Assembly (NCBI RefSeq): GCF_024138145.1
Contig: NZ_CP099997.1
Span: forward strand, 1,364,001 to 1,428,000
Source of the DNA: Natronosalvus halobius
GTDB taxonomy: Archaea > Halobacteriota > Halobacteria > Halobacteriales > Natrialbaceae
Direction: 5' to 3'
DNA: 64,000 nucleotides
Part shown: one piece after another, positions 23,949 through 32,319 of the stretch
Numbering within the stretch: position 1 is the first letter of the stretch
Layout: each line of letters opens with the position of its first letter
Notes under the pieces: generated by a model
Databases searched by the model: none
What the model saw: the letters and a program-made list of their open reading frames with translations, nothing else
What the model was told of the DNA's origin: nothing
Program-made: the position numbers and the translations under genes

Positions 23949-24126
23949 GGGTTCGTAAACGGGGCGGTTACTGATACCTGTTCCCCTGTCCCCTGACAGC
24001 GCCGGTGGAGACAGTACCCGCGACTCGTGCCAGGGCCGACCCCCGGACCAGTGATCTGCTCCGGATACCGTTACGGCCCCAGCCTCAAAACACCGCAGTT
24101 TTAGGCGCTCGCCGGCAACCACGTCC

Positions 24127-24849
24127 ATGGAGTGTCGCCACTGCGGATCGCCCCTCGAGAAACCCGGCGACTTCTGTCTCGTCTGTCGCACCGGAAACAC
24201 CGACACGGTGATCCTCGAGGCTGCCCGCGACCGGGCGACGCTGACGATGCTCGACGACGAGACGCGACTGGGGGAGACGACAATCACGACGGCACCCGAG
24301 GAAGGGGACCTCGAGGTCGTCGAGTTCAGAAATTTCGCGAGCCTGCTCGGGGACGAACTCCGTCGAAAGCGCCCCGAGGAGGTCTACGCCACGGGCGACC
24401 GTAACGTGATCCAGGCGGTTCGCGAGGATACCCACTACGCGTTCTACCGGGTCCAGGACGACGACCCCGTCGCGGCCGTCCTCGAGCGACGCGGCGACAG
24501 AGCGCTCGACGTGGTCGAGACGGCGCCGGCGGACAAACTGGGCGGGAGCCACACCACTCTCATCGGCGGGCGGGCGGGTATGCGAGCGATCCAGACCGTC
24601 GCGGGCCACCCCCACGTCAAGAAGGTGATCCCCGGGCCCATCGACGCCGGCGGCACCGGCTCGCAGTCGGGGCTCCGGGCGAAGGTCACGCGGGCCGACG
24701 ACGGCGGCAACGTCCGCATGCTCCTGCGCGACGGCTCGAGCGTCCAGGAGAACCGGATCGTGACGACGGCCAGGGACCGCGAACTGGGGGAGGTCGTCCG
24801 CGAGGATCTGAACGAGGCGTTGTTCGAGGCGGGCTTGCGCGAGGAGTGA
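24127..24849 (+). CDS. DUF2103 predicted metal-binding protein
   Basis: 240 residues. An N-terminal zinc-ribbon MECRHCGSPLEKPGDFCLVCRTG gives Cys-x2-Cys ... Cys-x2-Cys. The core carries LGGSHTTLIGGRAGMRA and GHPHVKKVIPGPIDAGG, which identify DUF2103, then VRMLLRDGSSVQENRIVTTA. The His/Gly pattern suggests a second metal site. It sits directly before rpl37ae-rpoP-pcc1, so a translation- or RNA-related role is plausible by context only. A TATA box between it and rpl37ae suggests separate transcription. Confidence 0.82.
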   Translation: MECRHCGSPLEKPGDFCLVCRTGNTDTVILEAARDRATLTMLDDETRLGETTITTAPEEGDLEVVEFRNFASLLGDELRRKRPEEVYATGDRNVIQAVREDTHYAFYRVQDDDPVAAVLERRGDRALDVVETAPADKLGGSHTTLIGGRAGMRAIQTVAGHPHVKKVIPGPIDAGGTGSQSGLRAKVTRADDGGNVRMLLRDGSSVQENRIVTTARDRELGEVVREDLNEALFEAGLREE

Positions 24850-24866
24850 CGGCTCCAACTCAACAC

Positions 24867-24873
24867 CTTTATC
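24867..24873 (+). promoter_or_regulatory. TATA-like box of the L37Ae-rpoP-pcc1 cluster
   Basis: ctttatc centred about 31 nt before the ATG at 24901. The same heptamer precedes the prefoldin gene at 26542-26548 with matching spacing. Confidence 0.6.
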
Positions 24874-24900
24874 AGAACGAGGGGGATAGAAACCGATACT

Positions 24901-25173
24901 ATGGCCGAAAAGAAGCGAGGCAAGGTCGGGAGTGCCGGCCGATTCGGAGCGCGATACGGACGCGTCGCTCGACGACGCGTCTCGGAGATCGAACACGACA
25001 TGCAGTCCTCGAAGGTCGATGGCGACGACGTCAAACGCCTCGGCCCCGGCATCTGGGAGAACGAGGAGACCGGCGAGGTCTTCACCGGCGGTGCCTACCG
25101 CCCCCAGACCCCGGCCGGCGAGACTGTCCGTCGCTCGATCCGGGCCGCACTCGGCGAGGAGTCCGACGAGTAG
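24901..25173 (+). CDS. rpl37ae: 50S ribosomal protein L37Ae (eL43), lacking the zinc-finger cysteines
   Basis: 90 residues. The family N terminus [20 protein letters not shown] and the C-terminal [19 protein letters not shown] are clear, and GIW in the middle aligns with the family. L37Ae normally carries a Cys-x2-Cys...Cys-x2-Cys zinc ribbon across the middle; here the equivalent stretch ([25 protein letters not shown]) has no cysteine, and the protein has none at all. Either zinc binding has been lost with the fold held by other means, or a paralogue elsewhere carries the zinc form. Position before rpoP and pcc1 is canonical. Confidence 0.88.
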   Translation: MAEKKRGKVGSAGRFGARYGRVARRRVSEIEHDMQSSKVDGDDVKRLGPGIWENEETGEVFTGGAYRPQTPAGETVRRSIRAALGEESDE

Positions 25174-25201
25174 TCCGGAGACCCAGACCACACCACCTCA
25201 C

Positions 25202-25336
25202 ATGAGTTACAAGTGCTCCCGCTGCAAACGCGACGTACAGCTCGACGAGTACGGGGGCGTCCGCTGTCCCTACTGCGGTCACCGCGTGCTCCTGAAAGAG
25301 CGCAGCCGAGACGTCAAGACCGTCGGCGTCAACTAG
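25202..25336 (+). CDS. rpoP: DNA-directed RNA polymerase subunit P (Rpb12-like)
   Basis: 44 residues: [20 protein letters not shown], then [19 protein letters not shown]. The Cys-x2-Cys...Cys-x2-Cys zinc ribbon with a basic C-terminal RVLLK tail is diagnostic of archaeal RpoP, a small RNA polymerase subunit that stabilises the Rpb3/Rpb11-like platform. It begins 28 bp after rpl37ae and is followed within 10 bp by pcc1, so one transcript is likely. Confidence 0.95.
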   Translation: MSYKCSRCKRDVQLDEYGGVRCPYCGHRVLLKERSRDVKTVGVN

Positions 25337-25346
25337 GCTTTTTCCG

Positions 25347-25724
25347 GTGTTTCCCCACGACGCCACTCTCGAGTTCGAATACGAGTCGCCGAGTCGAGCG
25401 ACGACTATCGCCGAGGCCATCGCCCGTGAGGTCGGCGAGATCGACGACGACCGTTCTCGGACGACGATCGACCGTGACGCGGAAACGGTGACGGTTTCAG
25501 TCGTCGCCCGCGATCTGACGGCGCTCCGGGCGGCGCTCAACACCTGGTTCTCACTGGTCGACGTCGCGGAGCGAGCGACGACAGTCGGAGAGCAGTACCG
25601 GAGCATCGAGACGGGCGACGCGGGAGATACGACCAGGACCAACAGGACCACCAGGACCACCAGGACCACCAGAATGAGCCGCTCAAGTCGCAACGAAAGT
25701 GGCAACGATAACGGCGATGACTGA
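25347..25724 (+). CDS. pcc1: KEOPS complex subunit Pcc1
   Basis: 125 residues, GTG start (gtgtttcccc). The 80-residue core FPHDATLEFEYESPSRATTI, RTTIDRDAETVTVSVVARDL and LRAALNTWFSLVDVAE matches archaeal Pcc1, which dimerises and supports the Kae1/Bud32 complex that makes t6A in tRNA. The C-terminal 40 residues are low-complexity (TTRTNRTTRTTRTTR), encoded by a short repeat near 25632-25674. This tail is Arg/Thr-rich, unlike the acidic proteome, and looks like a local repeat expansion. The next gene starts before its stop (ATG at 25717). Confidence 0.85.
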   Translation: MFPHDATLEFEYESPSRATTIAEAIAREVGEIDDDRSRTTIDRDAETVTVSVVARDLTALRAALNTWFSLVDVAERATTVGEQYRSIETGDAGDTTRTNRTTRTTRTTRMSRSSRNESGNDNGDD

Positions 25725-26481
25725 CGAGGCCGTCCGCACGCCATTCGAAGGGGCCCCGAACGAGGACTCGACGTCCCAGTCCATCGAAACCTGGCAGTTG
25801 ACGCCGACGAACTCGGGACTCCTCCGCGGGTTGCTGTACGCCTCCTGGACGATCTCAGGCGGGTTCGTCGTCTTGCTCGGTACCGTGGCGACGTTTCTGG
25901 CCCTCGAGCCGACGACGCCGACCGACACGGTTTCGGTGCCGATCCTCGCGGTCGTCGCTCTCGTCGTCACCCTCGCTGGATTTGGCTGGCTCCTCACGCG
26001 ACTCGTTCGCTGGCAACACGGTCGTACCTTCCTCCGACTTCGCGCGCCGGAACCGAGCGATCCGACCCGGTCCGTGGTCGAACACGCGCCGATCCGGTCA
26101 CTCGTCGCGTTCGCCGGCGTCGGCGCCGTGATTCACGCTGGCGGCTTTGCGTTCGTTCTGGGTGTCGAGCGATCCTCGTTCTGGTACCTGCTTCCCATCG
26201 GTGCCGTGTATGCAACCTTCGTCGCCGTTCGCTGGTGGCTTCCGACCGCCGGTCGCCTCACCGACGACGTCCTCGCCGTGACGTCGTTCCCCCACGAGGG
26301 GGCCGTCGGCAGTCGCTGGTTCGGCGCACTCGAGACGACGCTCGAGGTCGATCCGGCGTCGATTCAACGCGTCCGAGCGCGGTCGCTGGGCGAGACGACG
26401 CTCGTGTGGCTCACCCGTGATCGATCCGCGTCCGTCGTCGCGGCCGTCCCACCGTCCGTTCGCGACCGTCTCGAGGAGTGA
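25717..26481 (+). CDS. Four-helix membrane protein of unknown function
   Basis: 254 residues overlapping the pcc1 3' end by 8 bp. Soluble N-terminal 30 residues, hydrophobic helices at about 37-60, 67-90, 125-145 and 150-170, then a cytoplasmic domain ([47 protein letters not shown]) reminiscent of membrane-linked beta domains. Translational coupling to pcc1 suggests co-expression, not function. I do not recognise a named family. Confidence 0.7.
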   Translation: MTDEAVRTPFEGAPNEDSTSQSIETWQLTPTNSGLLRGLLYASWTISGGFVVLLGTVATFLALEPTTPTDTVSVPILAVVALVVTLAGFGWLLTRLVRWQHGRTFLRLRAPEPSDPTRSVVEHAPIRSLVAFAGVGAVIHAGGFAFVLGVERSSFWYLLPIGAVYATFVAVRWWLPTAGRLTDDVLAVTSFPHEGAVGSRWFGALETTLEVDPASIQRVRARSLGETTLVWLTRDRSASVVAAVPPSVRDRLEE

Positions 26482-26541
26482 CGTGACTCCCGTCGAACGT
26501 GGCAACGGGAGGCGAATTGACTCACGAGACGCAAAGCTTGG

Positions 26542-26548
26542 CTTTATC
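26542..26548 (+). promoter_or_regulatory. TATA-like box of the prefoldin beta gene
   Basis: ctttatc centred about 28 nt before the ATG at 26573, matching a leaderless transcript and fixing that start codon against upstream in-frame alternatives. Confidence 0.6.
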
Positions 26549-26572
26549 AGTGCGGAGGGCAACGGTCGAGAC

Positions 26573-26968
26573 ATGCAAGGCAATCTGCCGCCGGAGGCAC
26601 AGGAGAAAATCGAACAGCTCCAGGACCTGCAGGAGACGGCACAGACCGTCGCCGTCCAGAAGCAGGAAGCCGAATCCTCGCTCGACGACGCGCAGGCCGC
26701 CCTCGAGGAACTCGAGGACGTCGACGACGATACCACGATGTACCGCCAGGTCGGCGAACTGTTCGTCCAGACCGAGTACGACGAGGCCCAGGACCAGCTC
26801 GAGGAGAAAACCGACACCCTCGAGATCCGCCTCGAGACCCTCGAGAAGCAAGAAGAGCGCGTCCAGACGCAGTTCGAGAGCCTCCAGGAGGAACTCCAGA
26901 ACCTGCTGGGCGGTGGCGGCATGGGCGGGCCCGCCGGTCCAGGCGGCCCGGGTGCTGGCGGCGCGTAG
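26573..26968 (+). CDS. pfdB: Prefoldin subunit beta
   Basis: 131 residues: [20 protein letters not shown], two long coiled-coil helices (about 8-50 and 75-115) joined by a hairpin with [19 protein letters not shown], and a Gly-rich C terminus [13 protein letters not shown]. This is the group II prefoldin beta subunit, which holds unfolded protein for the thermosome. The DUF3194 gene starts immediately after the stop codon; that neighbour pair is conserved in archaea. Confidence 0.93.
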   Translation: MQGNLPPEAQEKIEQLQDLQETAQTVAVQKQEAESSLDDAQAALEELEDVDDDTTMYRQVGELFVQTEYDEAQDQLEEKTDTLEIRLETLEKQEERVQTQFESLQEELQNLLGGGGMGGPAGPGGPGAGGA

Positions 26969-27229
26969 ATGCCGGCCAGCGAATCGGAACCCGAGGACGA
27001 GGCGGTCGTCCAGACCGCCGCTGACGCCGCCGAAGACGTCATATTCTCGGCGTACAAGCAGTCGGCCGTCCGCGACTACGACGTCACCGTCGTCTTCGAA
27101 GAAGGCGTCCTGGAGGTCGACGTCTACCTGAACGTGCCGGACGATGTCGGCGAGCGGAACCCGGATGCCGTTGCGGACGAGGCGGCCCTCGCCGCGCGGT
27201 CGGCGGTCGACGATCTGTTCGGCGAGTGA
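26969..27229 (+). CDS. DUF3194 protein
   Basis: 86 residues beginning at the base after the pfdB stop. Acidic N terminus, then AADAAEDVIFSAYKQSAVRD, YDVTVVFEEGVLEVDVYLNV and an acidic helix ADEAALAARSAVDDLFGE. This is the DUF3194 family that commonly follows prefoldin beta in archaea, so a chaperone-related accessory role is plausible by context. Function not established. Confidence 0.8.
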   Translation: MPASESEPEDEAVVQTAADAAEDVIFSAYKQSAVRDYDVTVVFEEGVLEVDVYLNVPDDVGERNPDAVADEAALAARSAVDDLFGE

Positions 27230-27627
27230 GTGGCGCCTCGAGCGAATTTTCGGCGTGGTGAGTAGTGGTGACTGTCCGTTCAGGCATGCGAACCGATCAC
27301 ACACCACCCCAACGGTTTTTACGGTACCCATCGAGACTCGACTCGAGACGAATGGAGACCCTTTCTTTTCACTGACCGGGATTCTCGCCCAACGGGATCC
27401 GCACGGCGCGTTCGGCTCCCGTCCGTAGCGGCATCGGTCGATCACTGGTCTATTGCTAGTCGGTCGTAAGTCGCTCGCCCGCTGATCCGCGACTCGTTCG
27501 CGTCGAGAACCCGGACTCGAGAAGGCCTCGAGCGGCGGCGCTCCCATTCGCGTAGATTGCGACGAATCCAGCGCCGCCGAACCGTTTCCGACCAGGTCGC
27601 CGCGACCTGGTCACCTACCATCGACAC
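27230..27627. other. 398-bp intergenic region before hflX, mostly featureless
   Basis: No gene assigned. It contains a short AT patch (aacggttttta near 27311-27321) and, adjoining hflX, the perfect palindrome at 27590-27612. Antisense frames are Arg-rich and without domains. Confidence 0.5.
27590..27612. promoter_or_regulatory. Perfect 23-bp palindrome at -38 to -16 of hflX
   Basis: Half-site gaccaggtcgc, one central base, then its exact inverse gcgacctggtc. It covers the position where the hflX TATA box or transcription start would be expected, so an operator bound by a dimeric repressor or a 5' hairpin controlling translation are both possible. Confidence 0.7.
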
Positions 27628-28956
27628 ATGTCACGACCGAGTACAAACACGTCCACGAACCGCCCGCCAAAATCCGCCGTCGTCCTTGCCCGCGAGCCGA
27701 TGACGCCGGTCGAAACGGCCGAAATCGAATCGCTCGCCCGAAGTGCCGGCTATAGCGTCGTCGACACGATCACCCAACCCGGCCATCCCGATTCCGGATC
27801 GTACCTCGGGACGGGTCGGCTCGAGGACCTCGCCGAAACGGTCGCCTCGAGCGAGGCGTCAACGGTCGTCGTGGACGACCGGCTCACCCCGGGTCAACAC
27901 CACGCGATCGAATCGATGCTTCCCGACGAGACGAGCGTCCTGGATCGCTACCGTCTCGTCCTGGACATCTTCGAGGCGGGGGCGAGTTCCCACCGGGCGA
28001 ACCTCCAGGTCGAACTCGCTCAGCTACGGTATGACCTGCCCCGACTCGTCGCCGCGAGCGACGAGGGAATGTTCAACCGGTTTACCGAGAGCGGGACGCC
28101 AGTCTACGACGTCCGCGATCGGATCTCTCGGCTCGAGCGCCGACTCGCCGAACTCCCGGATCCTGCCGAGCAGTTTCGCGAGCGTCGCCGCGAGGAAGGC
28201 TTCGACCTCGTGACCATCGCCGGCTACACGAACGCCGGGAAGTCGACGCTGTTGCACCGGCTAGCGGACGAGCTATCGTTCGAGCCGTCCGAGTCTGCCG
28301 ACATCGTCGATGACGAGCCCACCGACGGCTCGAACAAACACGCCACTGCCAGCGTCGCGGACCGCCTGTTCGAGACGCTCGAGACGACGACCCGCCGGGC
28401 CACGATCGGCGGCCGACCCGTGCTCGTCACGGACACCGTCGGCTACGTCGACGAGTTGCCACACGACCTCGTCGCGTCGTTCAGCGCGACCCTCTCGGAG
28501 GCGGCCGCGGCCGACGTCGTCGTCCTGGTGGTCGACGCGAGCGACGGCCTCCAGACCGTCGAGGAACGACTGCAGGTGTCCCTCGACGTCCTCGCCGAAC
28601 AGGGCGTCGACCCCGACCGGGTCGTCACCGCACTGAACAAGATCGACCGCCTCGAGGCCGGTGAACGGGAGGATCGCATCGCCCTCGCCAAGGAAGCAGG
28701 CCTGGACCCGATCCTGGTCAGCGTTCGCGAAGGGACGAACCTCGATGCGCTTCGAGAACGCATCGAAGTCTACCTGCCGACGGAACGCCTCCATCTCGAA
28801 ATGCCCGCGGGCGACGACGCGATGGCGCTGATCTCGCGAGCCTACGATCGGACGGCCGTCCAGGACGTCACGTATCGCGACGAAACGGTCGTCCTGGAGT
28901 GTACGGGCCGTCCGGCAGTCCTCGAGCAGCTTCGAGGGGCCGCTGATCGAGCGTAG
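27628..28956 (+). CDS. hflX: GTPase HflX
   Basis: 442 residues. HflX N-terminal domain with YLGTGRLEDLAE and VVVDDRLTPGQ, the helical linker FEAGASSHRANLQVELAQLR ... LERRLAEL, then the G domain: G1 GYTNAGKSTLL (about 198), G3 DTVGYVDELP, G4 NKIDRL and a C-terminal domain. HflX binds the 50S subunit and rescues stalled ribosomes. An acidic insert of about 25 residues (SESADIVDDEPTDGSNK) sits in the switch region between G1 and G3. Preceded by a perfect palindrome; ends exactly where the convergent J-domain gene ends. Confidence 0.93.
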   Translation: MSRPSTNTSTNRPPKSAVVLAREPMTPVETAEIESLARSAGYSVVDTITQPGHPDSGSYLGTGRLEDLAETVASSEASTVVVDDRLTPGQHHAIESMLPDETSVLDRYRLVLDIFEAGASSHRANLQVELAQLRYDLPRLVAASDEGMFNRFTESGTPVYDVRDRISRLERRLAELPDPAEQFRERRREEGFDLVTIAGYTNAGKSTLLHRLADELSFEPSESADIVDDEPTDGSNKHATASVADRLFETLETTTRRATIGGRPVLVTDTVGYVDELPHDLVASFSATLSEAAAADVVVLVVDASDGLQTVEERLQVSLDVLAEQGVDPDRVVTALNKIDRLEAGEREDRIALAKEAGLDPILVSVREGTNLDALRERIEVYLPTERLHLEMPAGDDAMALISRAYDRTAVQDVTYRDETVVLECTGRPAVLEQLRGAADRA

Positions 28957-29670
28957 CTACTCTCGGTGGTACTCCCGGTCGCGCTCATAGGGCACCCGGT
29001 CGAGCGTCTCGCGAAGCCGCGGGCGAATATCGAACAGGTATCGCTCCGTACTCCCGCCGTCGGGTCCTGGCTGGGTGTAGACGACCTTCTCGATGGAGAC
29101 ACCGTCAGGGACGGTCTGGGTGACGACGACCGCGTCGAGCGCCAGGTTCGGCGGAATCTCAGCGTCGGTTCCGCACCAGCGCGAGGGGACGTTCGCGGCG
29201 TGCGGGCGAAGGACGTTCGACCCCTGATAGAGGAATCCGTCGTCGCCGACGAAACTGGTGTTCGAGCGCCCGCGCCATGCGAGGGGCCGGTCGTCGGTAT
29301 TGTGTGCGGTGAAAAACGCGGCCGTCACCCTCGTTCCGACCTCGACAGGGTGCTCGAGGAGCCGTCCGAGGGCGACGTCGTCGACGAGGCCAACGAGCGA
29401 CAGCGTCAAGAACGAGCCGTCGACCGCTGGACCGACCGGTGGTGTGATGTCCTGGGTCGCGGGATCGTAGTACTCGACGCGCACGCCGTTCAGTGCGGTC
29501 GCGTCCTGCTCGCCCGTAATCGTCTCGTAGGCGCGCTTGATTCGCAGAAACCGTGCGCGAGAGCCACCCTGGTCGGGATGGTGCCGTTTGAGGAGGGTCC
29601 GGTAGGCCCGCCGGATCTCGTCGGTGTCCGCCTCCGGCGACACACCGAGGACCTCGTAGTGGCTCTCCAT
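28957..29670 (-). CDS. J-domain (DnaJ-like) protein
   Basis: 237 residues. The N-terminal J domain (about 1-62) has MESHYEVLGVSPEADTDEI, the HPD motif in LLKRHHPDQGG and an FLRIKRAYETITG helix, sufficient to stimulate an Hsp70 ATPase. The rest lacks the Gly/Phe region and zinc finger of DnaJ and forms an uncharacterised beta-rich domain containing SNVLRPHAANVPSRWCGTDA, typical of a haloarchaeal J-protein family. Convergent with hflX with no spacer. A TATA-like cttttta lies about 25-30 nt upstream of its start. Confidence 0.85.
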   Translation of the reverse strand: MESHYEVLGVSPEADTDEIRRAYRTLLKRHHPDQGGSRARFLRIKRAYETITGEQDATALNGVRVEYYDPATQDITPPVGPAVDGSFLTLSLVGLVDDVALGRLLEHPVEVGTRVTAAFFTAHNTDDRPLAWRGRSNTSFVGDDGFLYQGSNVLRPHAANVPSRWCGTDAEIPPNLALDAVVVTQTVPDGVSIEKVVYTQPGPDGGSTERYLFDIRPRLRETLDRVPYERDREYHRE

Positions 29671-29715
29671 ATACCTCACTGGAAGTCACTCGGTAAAAAG
29701 AGTGTTCCGTCCGTC

Positions 29716-29762
29716 GGGACGATAGGACAGTAGGCAGTGGGACGATAGGACAGTGGAACGGT
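29716..29762. repeat. 23-bp tandem duplication downstream of the HalOD1 gene
   Basis: gggacgataggacagt is repeated at 29716 and 29739, separated by 7 diverged bases. It lies just beyond the HalOD1 stop (29770) on its downstream side. Confidence 0.6.
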
Positions 29763-29769
29763 GGCGTCT

Positions 29770-30054
29770 TCAGTCCATAATCGACTCGAGGGTTATCTCA
29801 CCAGTGCTACCGACGGTGACCTGACGGTTACAGTACTGAAACTGCACGGTGACCTCGTTTTGCTGCCGGGTTGGCGACGTCGGGGCGAGCAACTGATCGA
29901 GCGCCTGCGGATCGATCGCCTCGTGAAGCGGCGGGTAGGCCGGTGGAGCGAGTTTCTCGACCGGTACGTTCTCTGCGCGAGCCACCGCCTCGACGACGGC
30001 GAGGCTCGGCGCTGTCTGAAACGACGAAACCATGCTGTCTTCCCCCGACCCCAT
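29770..30054 (-). CDS. HalOD1 output-domain protein
   Basis: 94 residues. APSLAVVEAVARAENVPVEK and LHEAIDPQALDQLLAP followed by the strand VTVQFQYCNRQVTVGSTGEI is the HalOD1 fold, a small haloarchaeal domain predicted as output or sensor module in signalling and usually found alone. The ATG at 30054 is chosen; a GTG four codons upstream is also possible. It follows the EamA gene by 29 bp on the same strand and has a TATA-like cttaata about 30 nt before the start, inside the EamA stop region. Confidence 0.78.
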   Translation of the reverse strand: MGSGEDSMVSSFQTAPSLAVVEAVARAENVPVEKLAPPAYPPLHEAIDPQALDQLLAPTSPTRQQNEVTVQFQYCNRQVTVGSTGEITLESIMD

Positions 30055-30083
30055 ACGTATTGTCACGTTCCCGAGTCTCGGTA

Positions 30084-31067
30084 TTAAGCCTGTCCTTCCT
30101 CACCGAGTCTCGCCTCCCGGCGACGTCGGTCGACCGTAGTCCAGCCGATTCCGGCGAGAACGACGAGTCCACCGAGTACCGTCGCGACGTCGGGAATTTC
30201 GCCGAGCAGAGCGAGCGCCAGCACCGTCGACCCGACTGGTTCGCCGAGCCAGGCGACGCTCACAACGACCGACTCGAGGTACTTCAGCGCCCAGTTTGAG
30301 ATCGTGTGGCCCAGGATACCGGGTCCGACAGCCATCGCCAGAAAGAGCACCCACTCTCGCGGCGGATAGGCGACGTAGTCGTGGCCCTGGACGCCGACCA
30401 GGACGAAGAGCGTGACCGCGCAGGCGGCGTAGACGACGGTGACGTAGGGAAACAGCGAGACACGCTGGCGGATCGACCGTCCCGCGAGAACGTAGCCGGC
30501 GACCGTCACCGCGCCGAGGAGGGCGAGCGCGTTCCCGTAGAGCGTCGCATCCGCGACCGGGGCCTGCCCGGCGTCGCCGAACGACATGACGGCCGCGCCG
30601 CCGATAGCGACGACGATGCCGGCGACCGTCTGTCTCGTCACCCGTTCGTCCAGGACGAGCGCGGCGCCCGCGGCGACGAACAGTGGCTGGGTCTGGACGA
30701 GCGTGACGCTCGCGGCCACGCTCGTGTACGACAGGCTCTCGAACCACGACGCGAAGTGGGCCGCGAGGGCGACCCCTGCGATGGTCGCGCCGAGGAGGTC
30801 ACGTCTCGAGAGTCGACCGAACTCCTCGCGGTGGAATCCGAACGCGATCGGGGCGACGATTGCCGTCGTGAACAGCACCCGGTAAAACGCTGCAACCGAA
30901 CTCGGGGCGGCGCTCCAGCGGATCAGGATCGCGCTCGTGCTTGCCGCGAGGACGGCGAACGCGAGTGCCGCCACCGGGGCAACCTCGAGATCGGTTCCGG
31001 CACGGACGTCTGGAATCACGTGGCTCAGATTCGAGGGGAGTCCTATAGGGGTAGCGAAACCGGCCAA
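30084..31067 (-). CDS. EamA/DMT-family membrane transporter
   Basis: 327 residues, ten hydrophobic helices in two EamA repeats: the first has STSAILIRWSAAPSSVAAFYR and SLSYTSVAASVTLVQTQPLF, the second ISNWALKYLESVVVSVAWLGEPVG and LGEIPDVATVLGGLVVLAGI. These match the drug/metabolite transporter superfamily (RhaT/YdcZ-type). Substrate unknown; metabolite or amino acid efflux is typical. It is followed by HalOD1 on the same strand. Confidence 0.87.
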   Translation of the reverse strand: MAGFATPIGLPSNLSHVIPDVRAGTDLEVAPVAALAFAVLAASTSAILIRWSAAPSSVAAFYRVLFTTAIVAPIAFGFHREEFGRLSRRDLLGATIAGVALAAHFASWFESLSYTSVAASVTLVQTQPLFVAAGAALVLDERVTRQTVAGIVVAIGGAAVMSFGDAGQAPVADATLYGNALALLGAVTVAGYVLAGRSIRQRVSLFPYVTVVYAACAVTLFVLVGVQGHDYVAYPPREWVLFLAMAVGPGILGHTISNWALKYLESVVVSVAWLGEPVGSTVLALALLGEIPDVATVLGGLVVLAGIGWTTVDRRRREARLGEEGQA

Positions 31068-31098
31068 CGTGCGTGACGCCGGATCAGTGCACGAGGAG

Positions 31099-31578
31099 TC
31101 ACTCGAGGGCGCGCTTCGTCCGCCGATGGCGATCCCGGAACATCCCCTCGAAGCCGACTCGCGAACACGGCGCTACCGTCTCGCCGAGTCCGCCACCCGG
31201 CAAGGCGTACTCGACCTTGTCGCGGAGGATCGTCTGCTCACCGTCGGCGAAAAACGAGTGGGTGTGAACCCAGTTCGGGAACGGCCCGTGAACCATCTCG
31301 TCGCTGAAGTACGCTCGTCCTGGACGAGCATCTCGCTCGAGGATGATCGACGTCCAGTGAACGCGCGGACCCACACCGAACGGGCGGATCGACAGCGAAA
31401 TCTCGGCGTCCTCCTCTAATATGTCAGGATCTCGTTCGCCGTCGGGTCCTATCACCGCCTCGACTCGCAGGTTCAGCCACGGCGGCGTCACGGCCTCGAG
31501 TCCCGACACGCGCGAGTGAAAGTCCCAGATCTCCTCGAGGGGTGCGTCGATGCGGGTCGATCGCTCGTAGGTTGCCAT
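31099..31578 (-). CDS. SRPBCC-family cyclase/ligand-binding protein
   Basis: 159 residues from MATYERSTRIDAPLEEIWDF. The START/Bet v1-like fold is visible: SRVSGLEAVTPPWLNLRVEA, the long beta sheet SLSIRPFGVGPRVHWTSII and VHTHSFFADGEQTILRDKVEY. This CDR/SRPBCC group (often beside NAD-dependent epimerases in bacteria) has unknown ligand. A 28-bp triplicate repeat lies just upstream of the start. Confidence 0.78.
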   Translation of the reverse strand: MATYERSTRIDAPLEEIWDFHSRVSGLEAVTPPWLNLRVEAVIGPDGERDPDILEEDAEISLSIRPFGVGPRVHWTSIILERDARPGRAYFSDEMVHGPFPNWVHTHSFFADGEQTILRDKVEYALPGGGLGETVAPCSRVGFEGMFRDRHRRTKRALE

Positions 31579-31609
31579 GGTGGGGATACGACGCCTTGAG
31601 GGAAAACAG

Positions 31610-31690
31610 TTCGACCCCAATGGCAGTTCGATCGCGATTCGACCCCAATGGCAGTTCGATCGCGATTCGACCCCAATGGCAGTTCGATCG
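31610..31690. repeat. 28-bp tandem repeat, three copies, upstream of the SRPBCC gene
   Basis: Copies at 31610-31637, 31638-31665 and 31666-31690 of ttcgaccccaatggcagttc plus gatcgcga; the last is cut after gatcg. The copies are otherwise identical, so the expansion is recent. It lies 32 bp before the SRPBCC start and about 90 bp past the Lrp stop. Confidence 0.85.
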
Positions 31691-31781
31691 GGAACGGTTC
31701 TCGAAAATCCTCGGCGATTAGATCGCCAATAGTTTCCGAGAAGAGTTCGGAGAGAGGCGCGAGCGGACCGTACGAGGACGC

Positions 31782-32210
31782 TTACTTCAGCCGCTCCTGC
31801 AAAAACGATGGATGGGCGGCGGTGACGCCCTCGACCTCGAGGATCTCTGTCGCGATCACATCCCCGAGTTCGTCGCCATCGGACGCACGTACTTCGGCCA
31901 TCAACATGTGGTCGCCGCTCGAGGTGTACAGCGATTCGACCTCCTCGAGGGCCTTGAGCGCCCGAGTCGCCTCGACGTAGCGTTCGCTGGCCACGTCGAT
32001 GCCGACCAGCGCGATGGTCTGGCTCGAGAGTTTCTTGGGGTCGACGTCCGCGGAGTAGCCGACGATGACGCCGTCCTCCTCGAGCTGGTTGATGTACTTT
32101 CTGACGGTCGGTTTCGAGACCTCGGCTCGCGAGGCAATCTCGGCGTAGGACGCCTGGGCGTCCTCCTCGAGGACCTCGAGAATACGATCTTCCGTCGGGC
32201 GGGTGCTCAT
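31782..32210 (-). CDS. Lrp/AsnC-family transcriptional regulator
   Basis: 142 residues. N-terminal winged helix (TEDRILEVLEEDAQASYAEI, ASRAEVSKPTVRKYINQLEE) and C-terminal RAM/Lrp ligand domain (IALVGIDVASERYVEATRAL, VESLYTSSGDHMLMAEVRAS). Such proteins form octamers and regulate amino acid metabolism in haloarchaea. An AT-rich stretch containing aaaaaatatctttt lies about 25-38 bp upstream of the start and provides the promoter. Targets unknown; the divergent membrane protein gene is one candidate. Confidence 0.88.
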   Translation of the reverse strand: MSTRPTEDRILEVLEEDAQASYAEIASRAEVSKPTVRKYINQLEEDGVIVGYSADVDPKKLSSQTIALVGIDVASERYVEATRALKALEEVESLYTSSGDHMLMAEVRASDGDELGDVIATEILEVEGVTAAHPSFLQERLK

Positions 32211-32319
32211 ACACCCTCTTTTGCTCGGGCGAAAAAATATCTTTTGTATCTGAAAAGCCGACTTTCGCCCGACGTGTTGACCGGCGGACTTATCCGCCCC
32301 GACGACAGAACGGACGCCG

